Shown: one piece after another, positions 35,150 through 47,200 of the stretch
How the letters are laid out: each line of letters starts with the position of its first letter
Numbering within the stretch: position 1 is the first letter of the stretch
Source of the DNA: Cydia pomonella
Lineage: Eukaryota > Arthropoda > Insecta > Lepidoptera > Tortricidae
Assembly: GCF_033807575.1 (NCBI RefSeq)
Contig: NC_084718.1
Span: 17,253,991 to 17,317,990 of the forward strand
Reading direction: 5' to 3'
Length of the DNA: 64,000 nucleotides
Notes under the pieces: model-generated
Databases searched by the model: none
What the model was told of the DNA's origin: nothing
The model's input: only the letters and a program-made list of their open reading frames with translations
Position numbers and translations under genes: made by a program

Positions 35150-35245
35150 CCCAATGGTTGACAGGTAGAGAAAGCCTTTTGGCATTAAATCCGCCATTTA
35201 TACTTTTTTCTTTGTTTGTGCAATAAAGTTTAAAGAAATAAACAA
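35150..35245 (+). mobile_element. Tail fragment of SINE family C / its partner LINE
   Basis: Carries GGTTGACAGGTAGAGAAAGC, TTAAATCCGCC and TTTGTGCAATAAAGTTTAAA, matching the tail of the family C SINE at 18900-19010. No head is visible. Confidence 0.55.
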
Positions 35246-35321
35246 ATTAGTAATACAATAAAATCGCCTGTTTCTAATTAATGCTGTAAATGTATTTTTT
35301 TTTAATAAAACATGTACCCGT

Positions 35322-35609
35322 ACTTTTTAGGGTTCCATTCCAACTGCTTCCACGCCTCAAAAGGAAAAAATGGAACCCATTATAGGATCACTTTGTTGTC
35401 CGTCCGTCCGTCTGTCCGTCAAGACCCTTTATCTCGGGTACTTCCCGTTGACCTAGAACTATGAAATTTGGCAAGTAGTATAGTAGTATGGCGTCTTACA
35501 CTACAAGTACGGGGAAAAAATTTAAACGATTTTTTTTAATATACAAATAAAAAAAAATGTTTAAAATTAGTTAAATCTCGGTGGGCGAGTCCGACTCGCG
35601 CTTGTCCGA
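35322..35609 (-). repeat. CCAAGTGCGAGTCGGACTCG repeat family
   Basis: Minus-strand copy: CGGACAAGCGCGAGTCGGAC start, GACGGACAGACGGACGG interior and AATGGAACCCTAAAAAGTAC end. Confidence 0.7.
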
Positions 35610-36059
35610 TTATGTTTTGGAAAATCCTACAACTCCTACAAATACAATTATTCATCGACTCGTAATAGTGTGACAGTATTTTTATTCGTATAGCACTATA
35701 AATACCTATAGAATTTTTATTTTATTTTTATAGTGCTTCTCTTGTTTACTTTACTTAGTCTAATTTACATTAAATGTAGCTATAAATTTATATGTTCACC
35801 TACATTCTTAAGAACTTGCTTTATTATTATTACCACACAGAACAATAACAATGACGTACCTACTACAATGTACTACTATAATGTACGTATGCAAATCCGT
35901 TGCATTAAAATTACCTCGGGTCATCCTGATAAGTTGACATGTCATGTCAACTTAAATTACCTACCTACGACTTAATAGGAGCCAGGTATACATATACCAA
36001 TTATGACTAGTTAGTAAAAAAAAATCTTCGGGAAGATTGGCTAGGGGGGGAGGCCTTTG

Positions 36060-36305
36060 CCTAGGGTTGCCATCCGTCCGGGTTTCCCCGGATTTTTCCT
36101 AGTTTAGAGGGCATCCGGGAAGCGTCCGGGGGGGGCTTCATTTGTAGTTTGTAGTCCAGGTTTAAAAACTAAGTCTTAAGCTGCCCGCGACACACGCACA
36201 ACCTGTTTAAAAAAACCTGTTGACATGTCTGGGTTCTGGACTCTAAAATCCGGGGTTTTCACGCGTCTTGTCCTGGTTTCCAAATTTTAGAGATGGCAAC
36301 CCTAC
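36060..36305. mobile_element. MITE with TAGGGTTGCCAT ends
   Basis: The left end TAGGGTTGCCATCCGTCCGG is matched at the right by GAGATGGCAACCCTA (inverted). The interior is rich in CCGGG/CCCGG. About 245 bp. Confidence 0.7.
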
Positions 36306-36524
36306 CTTTGCCCAGCACTGGGACACTTTATAGGCTCGTTAAAAAAAAGTAAAAAAAATTACAAGGATCAAGATGGGTCAGTCGCATTATTTTCTAAATA
36401 ACGTAGAAACATACAGATCGTGTCATTCATGAGGACGCGTGGCTTGGTTCGTATTGTCATGACATTAAAGATTAGATTTGTCAAATTCGCGCTTCATCAT
36501 GAATGTTACGATCTATATTCTATA

Positions 36525-36864
36525 TTTATGAAAAATAGTTACCACATGTGCATAGTTTTTTTTAACGCAATCCCAGACAACTTCAAATTTGTCCATTTAC
36601 ATTTATTCAAAAGAAAGCTTTATCAATGGCTCAAGGAACAAATGTTTTATTCAACGAATGACCTCTTCGACAGGAACACATAATATATGTCACGAGCTTA
36701 CGAATACGTAGACTTTAAGTTTAGTTTTAGTGCTTAATCTTAGACTAGTTTTAAGATTACTTTGCAGGCTATTGTATAGCAAACTATGTTTTTGTACTGG
36801 AATTTTTACTTACCACCACCATATTTGTACCATATTTTATGCGAATAAACAACTTTTATTTTTT
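36525..36864 (+). mobile_element. LINE 3' end (CR1/jockey-like C-terminus)
   Basis: A short open stretch encodes FNAIPDNFKFVHLHLFKRKL, then WLKEQMFYSTNDLF and a stop, resembling the C-terminal tail of CR1/jockey-type reverse transcriptases. The 3' side has GCGAATAAACAACTTTTATT. No RT core is present. Confidence 0.55.
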
Positions 36865-37704
36865 ACTTTAGTATACCAGCTATGAATTCTAATTTTAAAG
36901 CCAAGTCAATATGGAAAATCATTGGAAAATAATGATCAATGATTATTGAGGGTGCCTTACATTCTGTAGGCTTATAAGATACTGGCTAAAAACATATTTT
37001 ATAATATATATTCTTCCACAATTTCGATTTATTAGTGATTTTAGTTGTTTTTAGTTCGGATTTTTCTTCAGGATATTGATAGACTCAAAATACTACATTT
37101 AATTTATGCTATGTACTTAATTAGCTAACACTTTTATGATCTGAGGTCGTATCGGATCAGATATGACTAGAGCTAGAAAAAAATGTTTATTTTATTTTAT
37201 ATAAAAGCAAGTCGGTTAAGGCTTCTATAGACTTTACAACAAATGCTATACGATTTATAAATCTGAAATTGGTAGTATGCTTCGAGCAACACCGGCTTCC
37301 GACACACGAAGAATGTAGTACTCATGTGTGTACGCTAGATGCGAGTCTGACCAAATTGTCAATTTGACTGTCCCGTGCTAGCTGTTAAGCACCATGAATT
37401 TTGAAAAAAAAACTGGTGACTAAATTCGACATCGTTGTCGCATTGTAGACACAGCAAACATATGCCGAAGCACCGGCAGGTAATTTTGTAACAATACGCG
37501 GCGGCTACGGCTGCCCGACCGGCCGCTTTACCAAACTAAATCAACACTGTTCTTTCCACACGCACTATTTTATTAATATCTTACGACATGTACCAAATCC
37601 CACTTAAATTACCCACAAACTTATAATTTCATACTTTTGTAATAAGTGAAACTGACATACCTATTTAATGACACTAACCAAAATTAACTTTTCGATCAAC
37701 TCAC

Positions 37705-37890
37705 CTTAAAACACTACGATAAATTAATAAACACTTAACTTTACAACACTTAAAAGCGATCACTCAAATAAACTGTAATACAGCGAAGTTAACTTAAATA
37801 GTAATTATTAAATTAAAACGAAATACGAAAACTCTAGAGCCGAGAAGTACACACAACCTCCTCCGACAAGCGCAGAAACCCGACTGGCGC
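37705..37890 (-). promoter_or_regulatory. Probable 5' non-coding first exon and promoter side of the SLC17-type gene
   Basis: On the minus strand this stretch ends in a strong 5' splice site, TTTTAAG|GTGAGT (donor 37704-37699). The upstream text is AT-rich, UTR-like and without a useful open frame. The next acceptor on that strand is at 32285-32287, just before the start codon exon. The upper boundary is a guess, placed near a CAGTC initiator-like motif around 37885. A repeat beginning TGTTGCCAG starts immediately beyond it, near 37905. Confidence 0.45.
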
Positions 37891-38107
37891 GACCTCATGT
37901 CAGTGTTGCCAGGGCTCTGGAGTCATAAGTTACGTTTCGTTTCCCTAAAAGTCACATTTTTGCTGCTTAAGTCACATTTTTAGGATTCCGTACCCAAAGG
38001 GTAAAAACGTACCGTAAACGTAAAAACTATTACTAATACTCCACTGTCCGTCTATCTGTCTGTCACCAGGCTGCCCACCCTTCGTGGGCGAGTCTGACTT
38101 GCACTTA

Positions 38108-38423
38108 AGCGCCAATTACATTCCTGTTCCCGATTTCGGGTCCGAAATCAGTCCCGATTTCGGGCATGATAATCGTTTTCGGGCCCGAAAAAGAATATTT
38201 TTCCGTTTCACTAAATATCAGCACATCATTTACAATATTTGAAATGTAAAAAAATGGTTCATATGCAAAAATATCAAACGTTGAACATTTTTGGCAATTA
38301 GAGACAAATTATTTTTAACATTTCAAATATTGTTAACGATGTGCTGATATTCCGTGAAACGGAAAAATATTCTTTTTCGGGCCCGAAATCGGGTCCTGAT
38401 AAAGTTTGGATGTAATTGGCACT
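38108..38423. mobile_element. Palindromic MITE with GTGCCAATTACAT-type ends
   Basis: The left end GCGCCAATTACATTCC and right end GATGTAATTGGCAC are inverted copies. Further inside, AGAATATTTTTCCGTTTCAC and CATTTACAATATTTGAAATG are mirrored at 38310-38380. Confidence 0.8.
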
Positions 38424-38588
38424 TTAACCGGTTTTTATAGTATAGTAAACACCCATATAATGGAGGCACCCAGACGGGATGATCAAATCGACCGATTCGA
38501 TCAGAAAATAACCTGGCATCATACTCCAATGTTAGTTTTATGGTGATATTTGAACGCTGTAAAACGATACGTGGTGATATTTGAAAAA

Positions 38589-38955
38589 AAAGCGGCCAAG
38601 TGCGAGTCGGACTCGTCCATGAAGGGTTCCCTACCATTTATGATGTATTAAAAAAAAAACTACTTACTAGATCTCATTCAAACCAATTTGCGGTGGAAGT
38701 TTGCATGGTAATGTACATCATATATTTTTTTTAGTTTTATCATTCTCTTATTTTAGAAGTTACAGGGGGGAGACACACATTTTACCAGTTTGGAAGTCTC
38801 TCGCGCAAACTATTCAGTTTAGAAAAAAAATGATATTTGAAACTTCAATATCATTTTTGAAGACCTATCCATAGATATCCCCCCCCCCCCCCCCCAATGT
38901 TTGTTTTGTTTAAATTTTATGACGTTTTTGCCATTTGGCTACGGAACCCTAAAAA
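38589..38955 (+). repeat. CCAAGTGCGAGTCGGACTCG repeat family
   Basis: Starts AAGCGGCCAAGTGCGAGTCG. It shares the GGAAGTCTCTCGCGCAAACT block with the composite at 5271 and has a run of about 17 C (38880-38896). It ends TTTGGCTACGGAACCCTAAA, directly abutting the family B SINE at 38956. Confidence 0.7.
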
Positions 38956-39325
38956 GCGCTGGTGGCCTAGCGGTAAGAGCGTGTGACTTGCAATCCGGAG
39001 GTCGCGGGTTCAAACCCCGGCTCGTACCAATGAGTTTTTCGGAACTTATGTACGAAATATCATTTAATATTTACCAGTCGCTTTTCGGTGACGGAAAACA
39101 TCGTGAGGAAACCGGACTAATCCTACCAAGGCCTAGTTTACCTTCTGGGTTGAAAGATCAGATGGCAGTCGCTTTCGTAAAAACTAGTGCCTACGCCAAA
39201 CCTTGAGATTAGTTGTCCCCAGCTCCCCAAGCGGGCCCCAGGCTCCCATGAGCCGTGGCAAAATGCCGGGACAATGCGAGGAAGATTTGAGCGTTGTAAA
39301 ATAAAAAAAACAACAACAACAACAA
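38956..39325 (+). mobile_element. tRNA-headed SINE, family B (tRNA-Ala-like head)
   Basis: The first 73 bases have tRNA organisation: A-box TGGCCTAGCGGTAAGAGC, an anticodon-loop-like CTTGCAA (anticodon TGC would be Ala), and B-box GGGTTCAAACCCCGG ending TACCA. The body continues through GAGGAAACCGGACTAATCC and TTTCGTAAAAACTAGTGCC to a (CAA)n tail. It lacks proper cloverleaf pairing elsewhere and is followed by the SINE body, so it is not called as a functional tRNA. Confidence 0.8.
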
Positions 39326-41136
39326 GTGCCGGCAGAAGTGAAAACTTGAATAATAACGTTGTGCATTTTTGATATTTTGGAATGGTTAGGGAATAATTTT
39401 GCACGAATTGCTTTAATTATCAGTATAAAAGTACAATCATTTATGTGGTAAAAAACAATATTCATTTATTGCGCTGTCGTACACAAACATGACAATTTAT
39501 ATTACATTAAAAATTTAACACTTCAGAACTATTACAATTATTTAACTGCACTTGTGTGTAACTTGCACAACGTTAATATTTAAGTTGCGCCAGCGGTCTA
39601 CTGGCTTCAATGACATTGTAACAGTTTTTCGATCAGGTCACGAATCTGTCGGTCACGTGACCTGTCGCGAGTTTAACATTTTTTCCCCATCACAAATAGT
39701 GCACAGCGCCGCTAAAGAAGTTTTCACTTCAAAAATGCTCAAAAACTAGCGTCACCAATTTGTATTCTTGCGTCCACACCTCCATATTATCGGTAATAAT
39801 CGGTGGTTGAATTTGGCAGCCAAATTGGCATTTGCGTCCGCACGGCCTGGGGCCTGCCGCGACAACCAAAATCATTAAGACTTAATTAGAGTGACAGAGA
39901 AAAATGGCTGCAATTAACGAACTTCGATTTTCGCGGTTATAGCCCTGATTAGATCGGACAATTTCATCAGATTGGCGAAAAATTGTCTTGTCTGGACACG
40001 GGTTCAAGGGCTAGTAAACTTGGGTGCGATCTTAAATAATACGAATTGCAAAACTAAACTTATCCAAAAATCGGCTAGCTTAAAAAGTCACAAAAATTGC
40101 CTCAAAATCGTAAGTCACGCACATGTCACACAAGAAGGCGAAAAGTCACGAAAAATGTGACTTTTGTGACCATCTGGCAACGCTGCCTCATGTGGCGATT
40201 ACTAGATAGTTTATTTTCAATTCAGAGGTGGGAGCGTTGCGTTCTGTTTCAATGACTCCGATAAAGGTTTTATGCCACATTATCAAAATCGATTTCGTTT
40301 ATATTTATTACATATTTATTTACAATTTACAACTCGCAAGTACAGTGGTTATTTTTTTTAAATAAACCGTGACTGCGTGTCAACGTTAAATAAATTATAC
40401 TTATTGACAGCAAATTTTATTTATTTGAAAGTTATGAACGTTGATCACACTAATTTAAAAAAAAAACTACATATATTATTTCGATGACTATGCGTGTGCT
40501 CTTTTAAATATAACTAGGCTTTCCTACTAATTTAATTGATTAATATGATTGAAATGAAACGTTATCGTCTTCGTATATTCGTTAATCATCTTGGCGCCAT
40601 CTCGATGGCTGCATCCAGTGGCGGGACGCGCTGTGATTGGCTGAGCAATGCCGGGCCTCCACAGACAAGATCTATGTTTGCAATTTTGTACCTCATTACC
40701 GCTAAATGCGATGCGCTCTGGATGCGCTACAAAAAAGGATTGCTTATCTCGAAAAGCATAAATAATGCATTGTATAAACAAAAAAAAATAGCTTTACATC
40801 ATCTGAGTATGTGCGTCATTATGAGTCATACGTCATACATTTCTGAATACGTTACTTTTACAAAAATTGAATTTGAAATGAAACTACAACTGAATAAAAT
40901 ATCTACCCTCATTTTTGAATTAGATATCAATGTGGACATCTTGATCTTTTTTGTAGAAGCAGTAAGGCCCAGCATAGCAATACGTGCAGTCGTTCTAATA
41001 TATCGATATTTTAATCACGGAATTATTTATTAAAATAATGTATTTAATCAAAATAATTTATAGCGAATAATTTATGCTTTTCTTATTTGACGGCTATTAA
41101 TAAAATACAAGAATCTATATTTTCTATAATATAATC
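39326..41136. other. Intergenic region upstream of BicC
   Basis: AT-rich DNA with a CTACCGCGAA palindrome fragment (39844-39950) and a decayed TGTGACTTTTGTGACCATCT repeat (40080-40190, related to 28010-28180). A 165-codon open stretch at 40536-41033 has no recognisable features. The BicC promoter is presumably in the last few hundred bases, but no TATA or initiator could be placed with confidence. Confidence 0.4.
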
Positions 41137-41217
41137 ATGGCCTCAGGTAATTTTTTAACGGTTAAAACTCATTTATCGGAGTTTAAAAATAATTCGGACA
41201 AGGATACAATAAGTGAG
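41137..41217 (+). CDS. BicC: BicC exon 1 (start)
   Basis: The ATG at 41137 follows an AT-rich leader; the exon encodes MASGNFLTVKTHLSEFKNNS plus seven residues and ends at GTAAGT in phase 0. An in-frame continuation in exon 2 supports this as the true start. The 5'UTR limits are not defined. Confidence 0.8.
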
Positions 41218-44200
41218 GTAAGTGTTATACAATACATTTTTATTTATTTTGATGTTAATAACTATTTCTGGCTGGAACTCTGTAAGCGTCCGCCATTTTA
41301 AGAATTAACGCGGCATGACTCATAAAGTGGATCATGTTTTTAATTTCACGCTTGTATATGTTTAATTACACAATTTAAATATAAAATCTAATTCATCTTT
41401 ATTTTTTGAACGTAAACAAAGGCTTGAAATGGATCGCTTACCAGAAATAAAGTATTTTTTTCCTATTTTGCAAAGATTGAAATTAACGAAGCTTGATTCT
41501 ATATTTTTAACCTATGCTTTTAATTATAATTTAATTAAGCTAGATAAATCCGGTTCAATCTAAGAAATAATCAAAAGTAATTTAATTTATTCACAATATG
41601 TTTACGATACATATAGATACTATTACCTAGTACGAATATATGGGGTAAGCATAAGCACCTCTTTCTCCGTATGCTTGTTTGCCTCCATCGTAATTTAAAA
41701 CAATAGTAGGTAAAGTTGCTGTAACGTTAGGTTAGACACGGTGTTTTTTAAGTCCGTTAATTTCAAGGGTGCATTCCTGAGCTTAAGAGGAAAGAATAGC
41801 TTTGAGATCCTAGCGAAATAACGGTTTTTTTTCTATGAAATTCCATTAACTAAATCTTTATAAATCACTACGATTTTAAAGTTGATCGCTTCAGCATAAT
41901 ATATTCCAGGATTATAGGTTTCGCTTTAAAAAAATTATACTTACTTTTTTTTGTTTTGCAAATTTTGAAAAAAGGACTTATAAACCTAGTTGTGCATTGT
42001 GTACAACATACTTACATTTTTTACATCATGGAGAATGGAAAATATTTATAAGTGGAAAAACATTTTCTCTTTTTTTTGGACGATTAAGTGGTATACTTCC
42101 CTGTTAACTTTGTTAAAGGAATCGGTATTCTAATTAACTCTATTTTAGAGATACTTGATGATTTATATTTATCTGCAAGTACACTTGCCTTATAGGGCCT
42201 GGGGGCCTACCGCGAAAACAGAAATTCGCAAATTGCGGGGATCTTTCTCTTTTACTCTCACTAAGACGTAATTAGAGTGACAGAGAAAAATGCCCGCAAT
42301 TGACGAATTTCGATTTTCCCGGTAGCCGCCCTGAGGGCCTACCGCGAACCACGTTCGACCTGTTACCTCTCTGTCGCACTTGTAAATTCGTACGTTAGTG
42401 TGACAGGGAGGCAACACGTCGAACGTGGTTCGCGGTAGGCCCTCTGTTCACATATCGATTAGTGTTAAGTATGAGTTTATACATTCTCTACTAAACGCAA
42501 GTAGGAACTATCACCATCTCAGACGATCGATATTCTACATGTCATTGATATATATGTCACAGTTTTCAATTGTTTGGTGGATAAATTAAATAATAATATC
42601 AGAAATCAGAATCAGAAACATCGCATTTTATTCGTGATAAACTATAACATACAAAAGTATAGCATAATAACAAAAGAAAGAAATTATTAAAGTATATATT
42701 AATGACTTTTTACGCAAAAAGTAAGAAAAAATTAACAATTCCATTCAGTTTCCTTAAATACCTCAAACTTAGCCATACCCCGAATATAACAGAGTTTAAA
42801 AAAAAACGCCGCCATTCCCCGAAGATGACAGAGTAAAAAAAAACTATATGTATTAATTTAGGTACAGTACATGAATGTCGTTAATAAATTTACAGGCGTC
42901 AGAAAGCGGCACGAGCAACTCTACGTCAGCTGAAGACCTCCAAAAACTCGCTGTGATTCTCGGCTTGAATAGCGTCGAAGATGTATACCAAGAACGATTC
43001 CGTGTTGACAGACGCCGGTTGGAGACAATGCTGGCTGGTAAGAGTTTGCAAAAAAAAAAACTCCTCTTGATTGTTCAAAAACTAATGAGAACGTTGCATT
43101 TTATCCACATGTGGGGCAAAGTAATCAGATGCAAATTTTGAGTCGTTTCCTTATGTTAGCTGGTAGAATTGACATTCAAATGATGATTTTGGATGATAAA
43201 TATTTAATTACGTTCATTTGGATTTCATTTGGTTTGTTTTTTTTGCTATTTCATAGTTATTATTTTCCTCGGGTTGGTATGCCTTGAAACCCTCTCAACG
43301 CTCAAGATTCCACTTTTCGAACCACTCACTACGTTCGTGATTCTTGTTAAACAAATAACTATTTTTTTTTATTGTTACGACCAAAATTTTTACTTTCTCC
43401 TTTGCATTCCAGATAATTTGGACGAATCTCAAACGGCACAAGCTTTTTTCCACCGGGTAATTATTTTTACGATCACATTAATTTAACAAGTTCAACACTT
43501 AAGTTGTTAATTTCAAATGCTGTTTTCAGATAATGAATGACACTAACACATTGATCAACTGGCCAACGCGTTTAAAAATTGGAGCCCGCTCAAAAAAAGG
43601 TTAGTCACACTTTATAGAAATAAAAATCAGAACGGCAACTTAAAGTAAAAGTACTTGTCCTATTTTTGAACGCAGCCTAAAACTCAAAATTTCGGTTAGC
43701 CTATCAGCGGCCTCAAAATTTGGCGCGCGCGCCGGCGCCCAAAAGTCTCGTCGCAACGGCGCCAGTCCGGCTCACTATGCATTTAGTTTGAAAATATTAA
43801 CGCGCCCGTTACTTAAAACCAAAATTAGCAATCAATTTATTATGTTATATGTTTCTAAATGAAGTTATCATGGTTTCTACAGACAATAATGATGAATTTT
43901 TGTATAATCTTATTAGAAAAATTCGTGATAATAATTTTAGTGTTTTTTATGGTAATAATTGTTGTCTATTTTTAACCTTAAATTGTTTGTCGTGGGAGTG
44001 ATTTTATTTTTATGGTTTAGATCCTCACGTGAGAGTGGCTGGCAGGGTCGATGATGTGAAATTAGCAAGAGAAAAGATTATGCAGTTGCTGGACACGCGG
44101 GTATGTAATTTTAATTTTAACGAATAATTAGATCTTGCAATGCTGTTTAACATTCTTGTAATTGTTAATAATCTAGTATGCTAAGCGTCCATAATGACCA

Positions 44201-47200
44201 TTTAAATAAGCTTCTAACGCATATTTTATCTTATTGCCATAATTTCTGTATAGGAGTATCAATAATTAAGCTGTGTGAATTGTAAACACATCAATTGAAA
44301 AAGGAAATAGTATTGATTAATTATCATTTATGACAATAGCAAACAGTTTTGCGTCAGTCGTTGTTTGAGAAGGCGTCAGATAGTCCTGATTCCAAGGTCA
44401 TCGAAGTGTCATTTTGTCAGACTTCGTAAAACTAATTAAAAAGTGTAGGTATTTTAGTGTGGCGATTGGTTATTTACAAATGTGTACCTATTTTTTAACC
44501 CCCTTATTCATAAACGTGCTATTTCATCGCTATACTTACTCTAACCCGTATCTTATATACGTATCTAATATAGATACGAGGTTTAGTAAGTAAGTATAGC
44601 GACAATTTGTGTAGTTTTCAATCAAATGGTAACTTATTGTCGGTATTAAGTTATAGCTACCAGAATATAGTTCAAAACATGATTGAAAAAATAATGACCT
44701 CTAAATTTAGTACTTATTTTCTATGATTTTCTATGTAGATGTACAGTTTTGAGATATTCGATTTTGAAGTTGGAAAGTTGTAAAAAACCAAGTTCTAGGG
44801 CGAAGTGGAGATAGCGATTTTAAAATGTTCTTTAATCATTATATTCCTAAACAAATAACATTTGATCTTAGTATTTAACATATAATTGAGATATTATAAA
44901 ATGAAGTAGGTACGTAGGGTATCGAAACGTGAAATATAAATAAAATATTGTTTATGACTTAAAATTGACGTCGGCTAACTTATATTACCCTTGCACGTCT
45001 ATAAAGTAGGGAATATCTATGCCTGTAATTTGTTTATGTAGCTTCAGATACCATAGTTAAAAACACAGCGAATTTATGTTTTTCATATGAAACTTGTTTT
45101 TGCTCTATTTTTTGTTTTATAAACTGGAGCTATATAAACTAATTCCAGGACTAGATATACCTCATGTCATTAAATGTGGAAAGTTTCATTACAATCCAAC
45201 ACGTAGTTTTAAAATGCAAACGAATCTCCGTTTGTATGGAAAGGTGAAATTCGGGGACTTAATTTGTCATTTCGACTGATGCATTTGTATGAAAGAGATA
45301 TAAAACAAAAATTAACGAAATGAGGCTTGTACTTTTATATGAATACACGAGAAAAAAATATGGTACCCCATACAAACGTCCATAAATTTACTGTGTAAAA
45401 TTATGGTACGTGTACGGTGGCTTGAAAACTCCACTAGTAATTATGAATACGTTGTCGGCAGAGCAACCGTGTGACAATGAAGATCGACGTGAGCTACACC
45501 GACCACTCGCACATCATCGGAAAGGTAATCATAGATTCATCTTTTGACCGCCATTTGTCGTATCCAGCGGCTATGGAACGGTCGCATTTTTATCACTTGT
45601 CTGCCTGCCTGTCACTTTCGCACTTACGTACTTGTTAGAACGTGACAGGCATAGTGACAAGTGATAAAAATGCGACCGTGCTACAGTCGAAGAAATATCA
45701 CGTAATTCACGTACACGCCAATATACTCCATTCTAACAATACATAATAGGATGATTTAATTTTTTTCTCGCACGCGGGGTTTACATACTACCCGACCCTT
45801 TCAAATCAATATAGTTAGAAAAAGATGGGCAGTCCATCTCGAGGACAAGATAGTACACGGCTCGTGTAAGGCCGCAGTATATATATTTTTTAACACATCA
45901 AATGACTATGAATAATTTCTAGGGAGGCCTAACAATAAAGCGTGTTATGGAGGAAACGGGGTGCCACATCCACTTCCCGGATTCAAATAGGACCAGCGCC
46001 ATCGAGAAAAGCAACCAAGTGTCTATCGCTGGTGATATGGAGCGTGTGGAGAGGGCCAGGGCTCGTGTTCGGGTAAGTGCATATCTGTGGCGCCGCCCTG
46101 GCGGCTAATGGACAATTTATTCATTAGATAGTTGACTGTGTGTATTAAAAGTATCAAAACTTGGGTATTGAGGACCAAAGACCTTACATTCAAACTGGAC
46201 GTGCCATCTAAACCACTGAGCGCACACAACAGTTGAACTATTTCAAGAAAATAATCCTGGGGCTTTATCACCTGTCACGTTCTAACTATTATGTAAGTGC
46301 GAAAGTGACAAGTGATAAAAATATAACCATGGTTACAAAATGAGTGTGAGTAGTGTGATGTCATCAAAGATCATATTTCAAGCCTCAACCGAGGGCCTAC
46401 CGCGAACACCAAACTTCGCAAATTGCGGGCATCTTTCTCTTTTACTCAAAGTACAGTGTAATTAGAGTGACAGAAAAAGATTTATTTATTTATTTAAACT
46501 TTATTGCACGATATAAAATTGTACAAACGGCGGACTTAATGCCTTAAGGCATTCTCTACCAGTCAACCAATTCAATTAATCAAGATTCAATTTTCGAAGT
46601 TCGGTTTTCGCGGTAGGCCCTCAGAATGGCCTACATCGAATGCAAGGTTCTTGAACTAGGCTATCTCTCGTAATAACATGGTGGTCGAATCAGAAATAAT
46701 TCAAATAATGTATGTAAATATCACGTGACATTTCGTTCGCATCTGCCATCTCGATACATTTTATTTTATTTGCTATGGCCCCTGAGAGCCTACCGGAACC
46801 ACGTTCAACGTGTTGCCTCTCTGTCGCACTTACGTACGAATTTACAAGTGTGACAGAGAGGCAACATGTAAGTGGTTCACGGTAGGCCCTCTGCAGTCTA
46901 GGTTTAAGTTGTCCGGTATTCCGGGAAAGCTAAAAAAAATCCTTCGCGCCTACAAAAATAACCATTGCAACATTATTTACCTTCGTTTATTACAGGCGCT
47001 GACTCCGCTGGTGTTCTGTTTCGAGCTGCCGATAGTGGCGCCATCTCAGCCGCTGCCTGACATCAACTCTCCATACGTGCAGCAGATACAGGAACAATAT
47101 AATGTGCAGGTCAGTAATCTTTTATCAAATGACTCCACTGGTGTTGTTTTGAATTGCCGATAGTGGCGCCATCTCAGTTCACCTAGTGAGCCTATCCTGT

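Larger units (their letters stand above)
32285..37704. other. Intron between the 5' non-coding exon and start codon exon of the SLC17-type gene
   Basis: AT-rich, with repeats listed separately (33935-34062, 34070-34146, 35150-35245, 35322-35609, 36060-36305, 36417-36864). TGTTGCCAGATCG at 34940 begins another fragment of the repeat seen at 28010. Nothing coding was recognised. Confidence 0.4.

Noticed and set aside
38956..39028. tRNA-Ala gene
   Set aside because: The tRNA-like stretch continues into a body and (CAA)n tail that recur at 47260, 55681 and 59644. It is a SINE head.
40536..41033. A 165-codon open frame upstream of BicC
   Set aside because: No recognisable domain, ordinary AT-rich composition and no splice context. 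Chance is likely, although a small unknown gene cannot be excluded.
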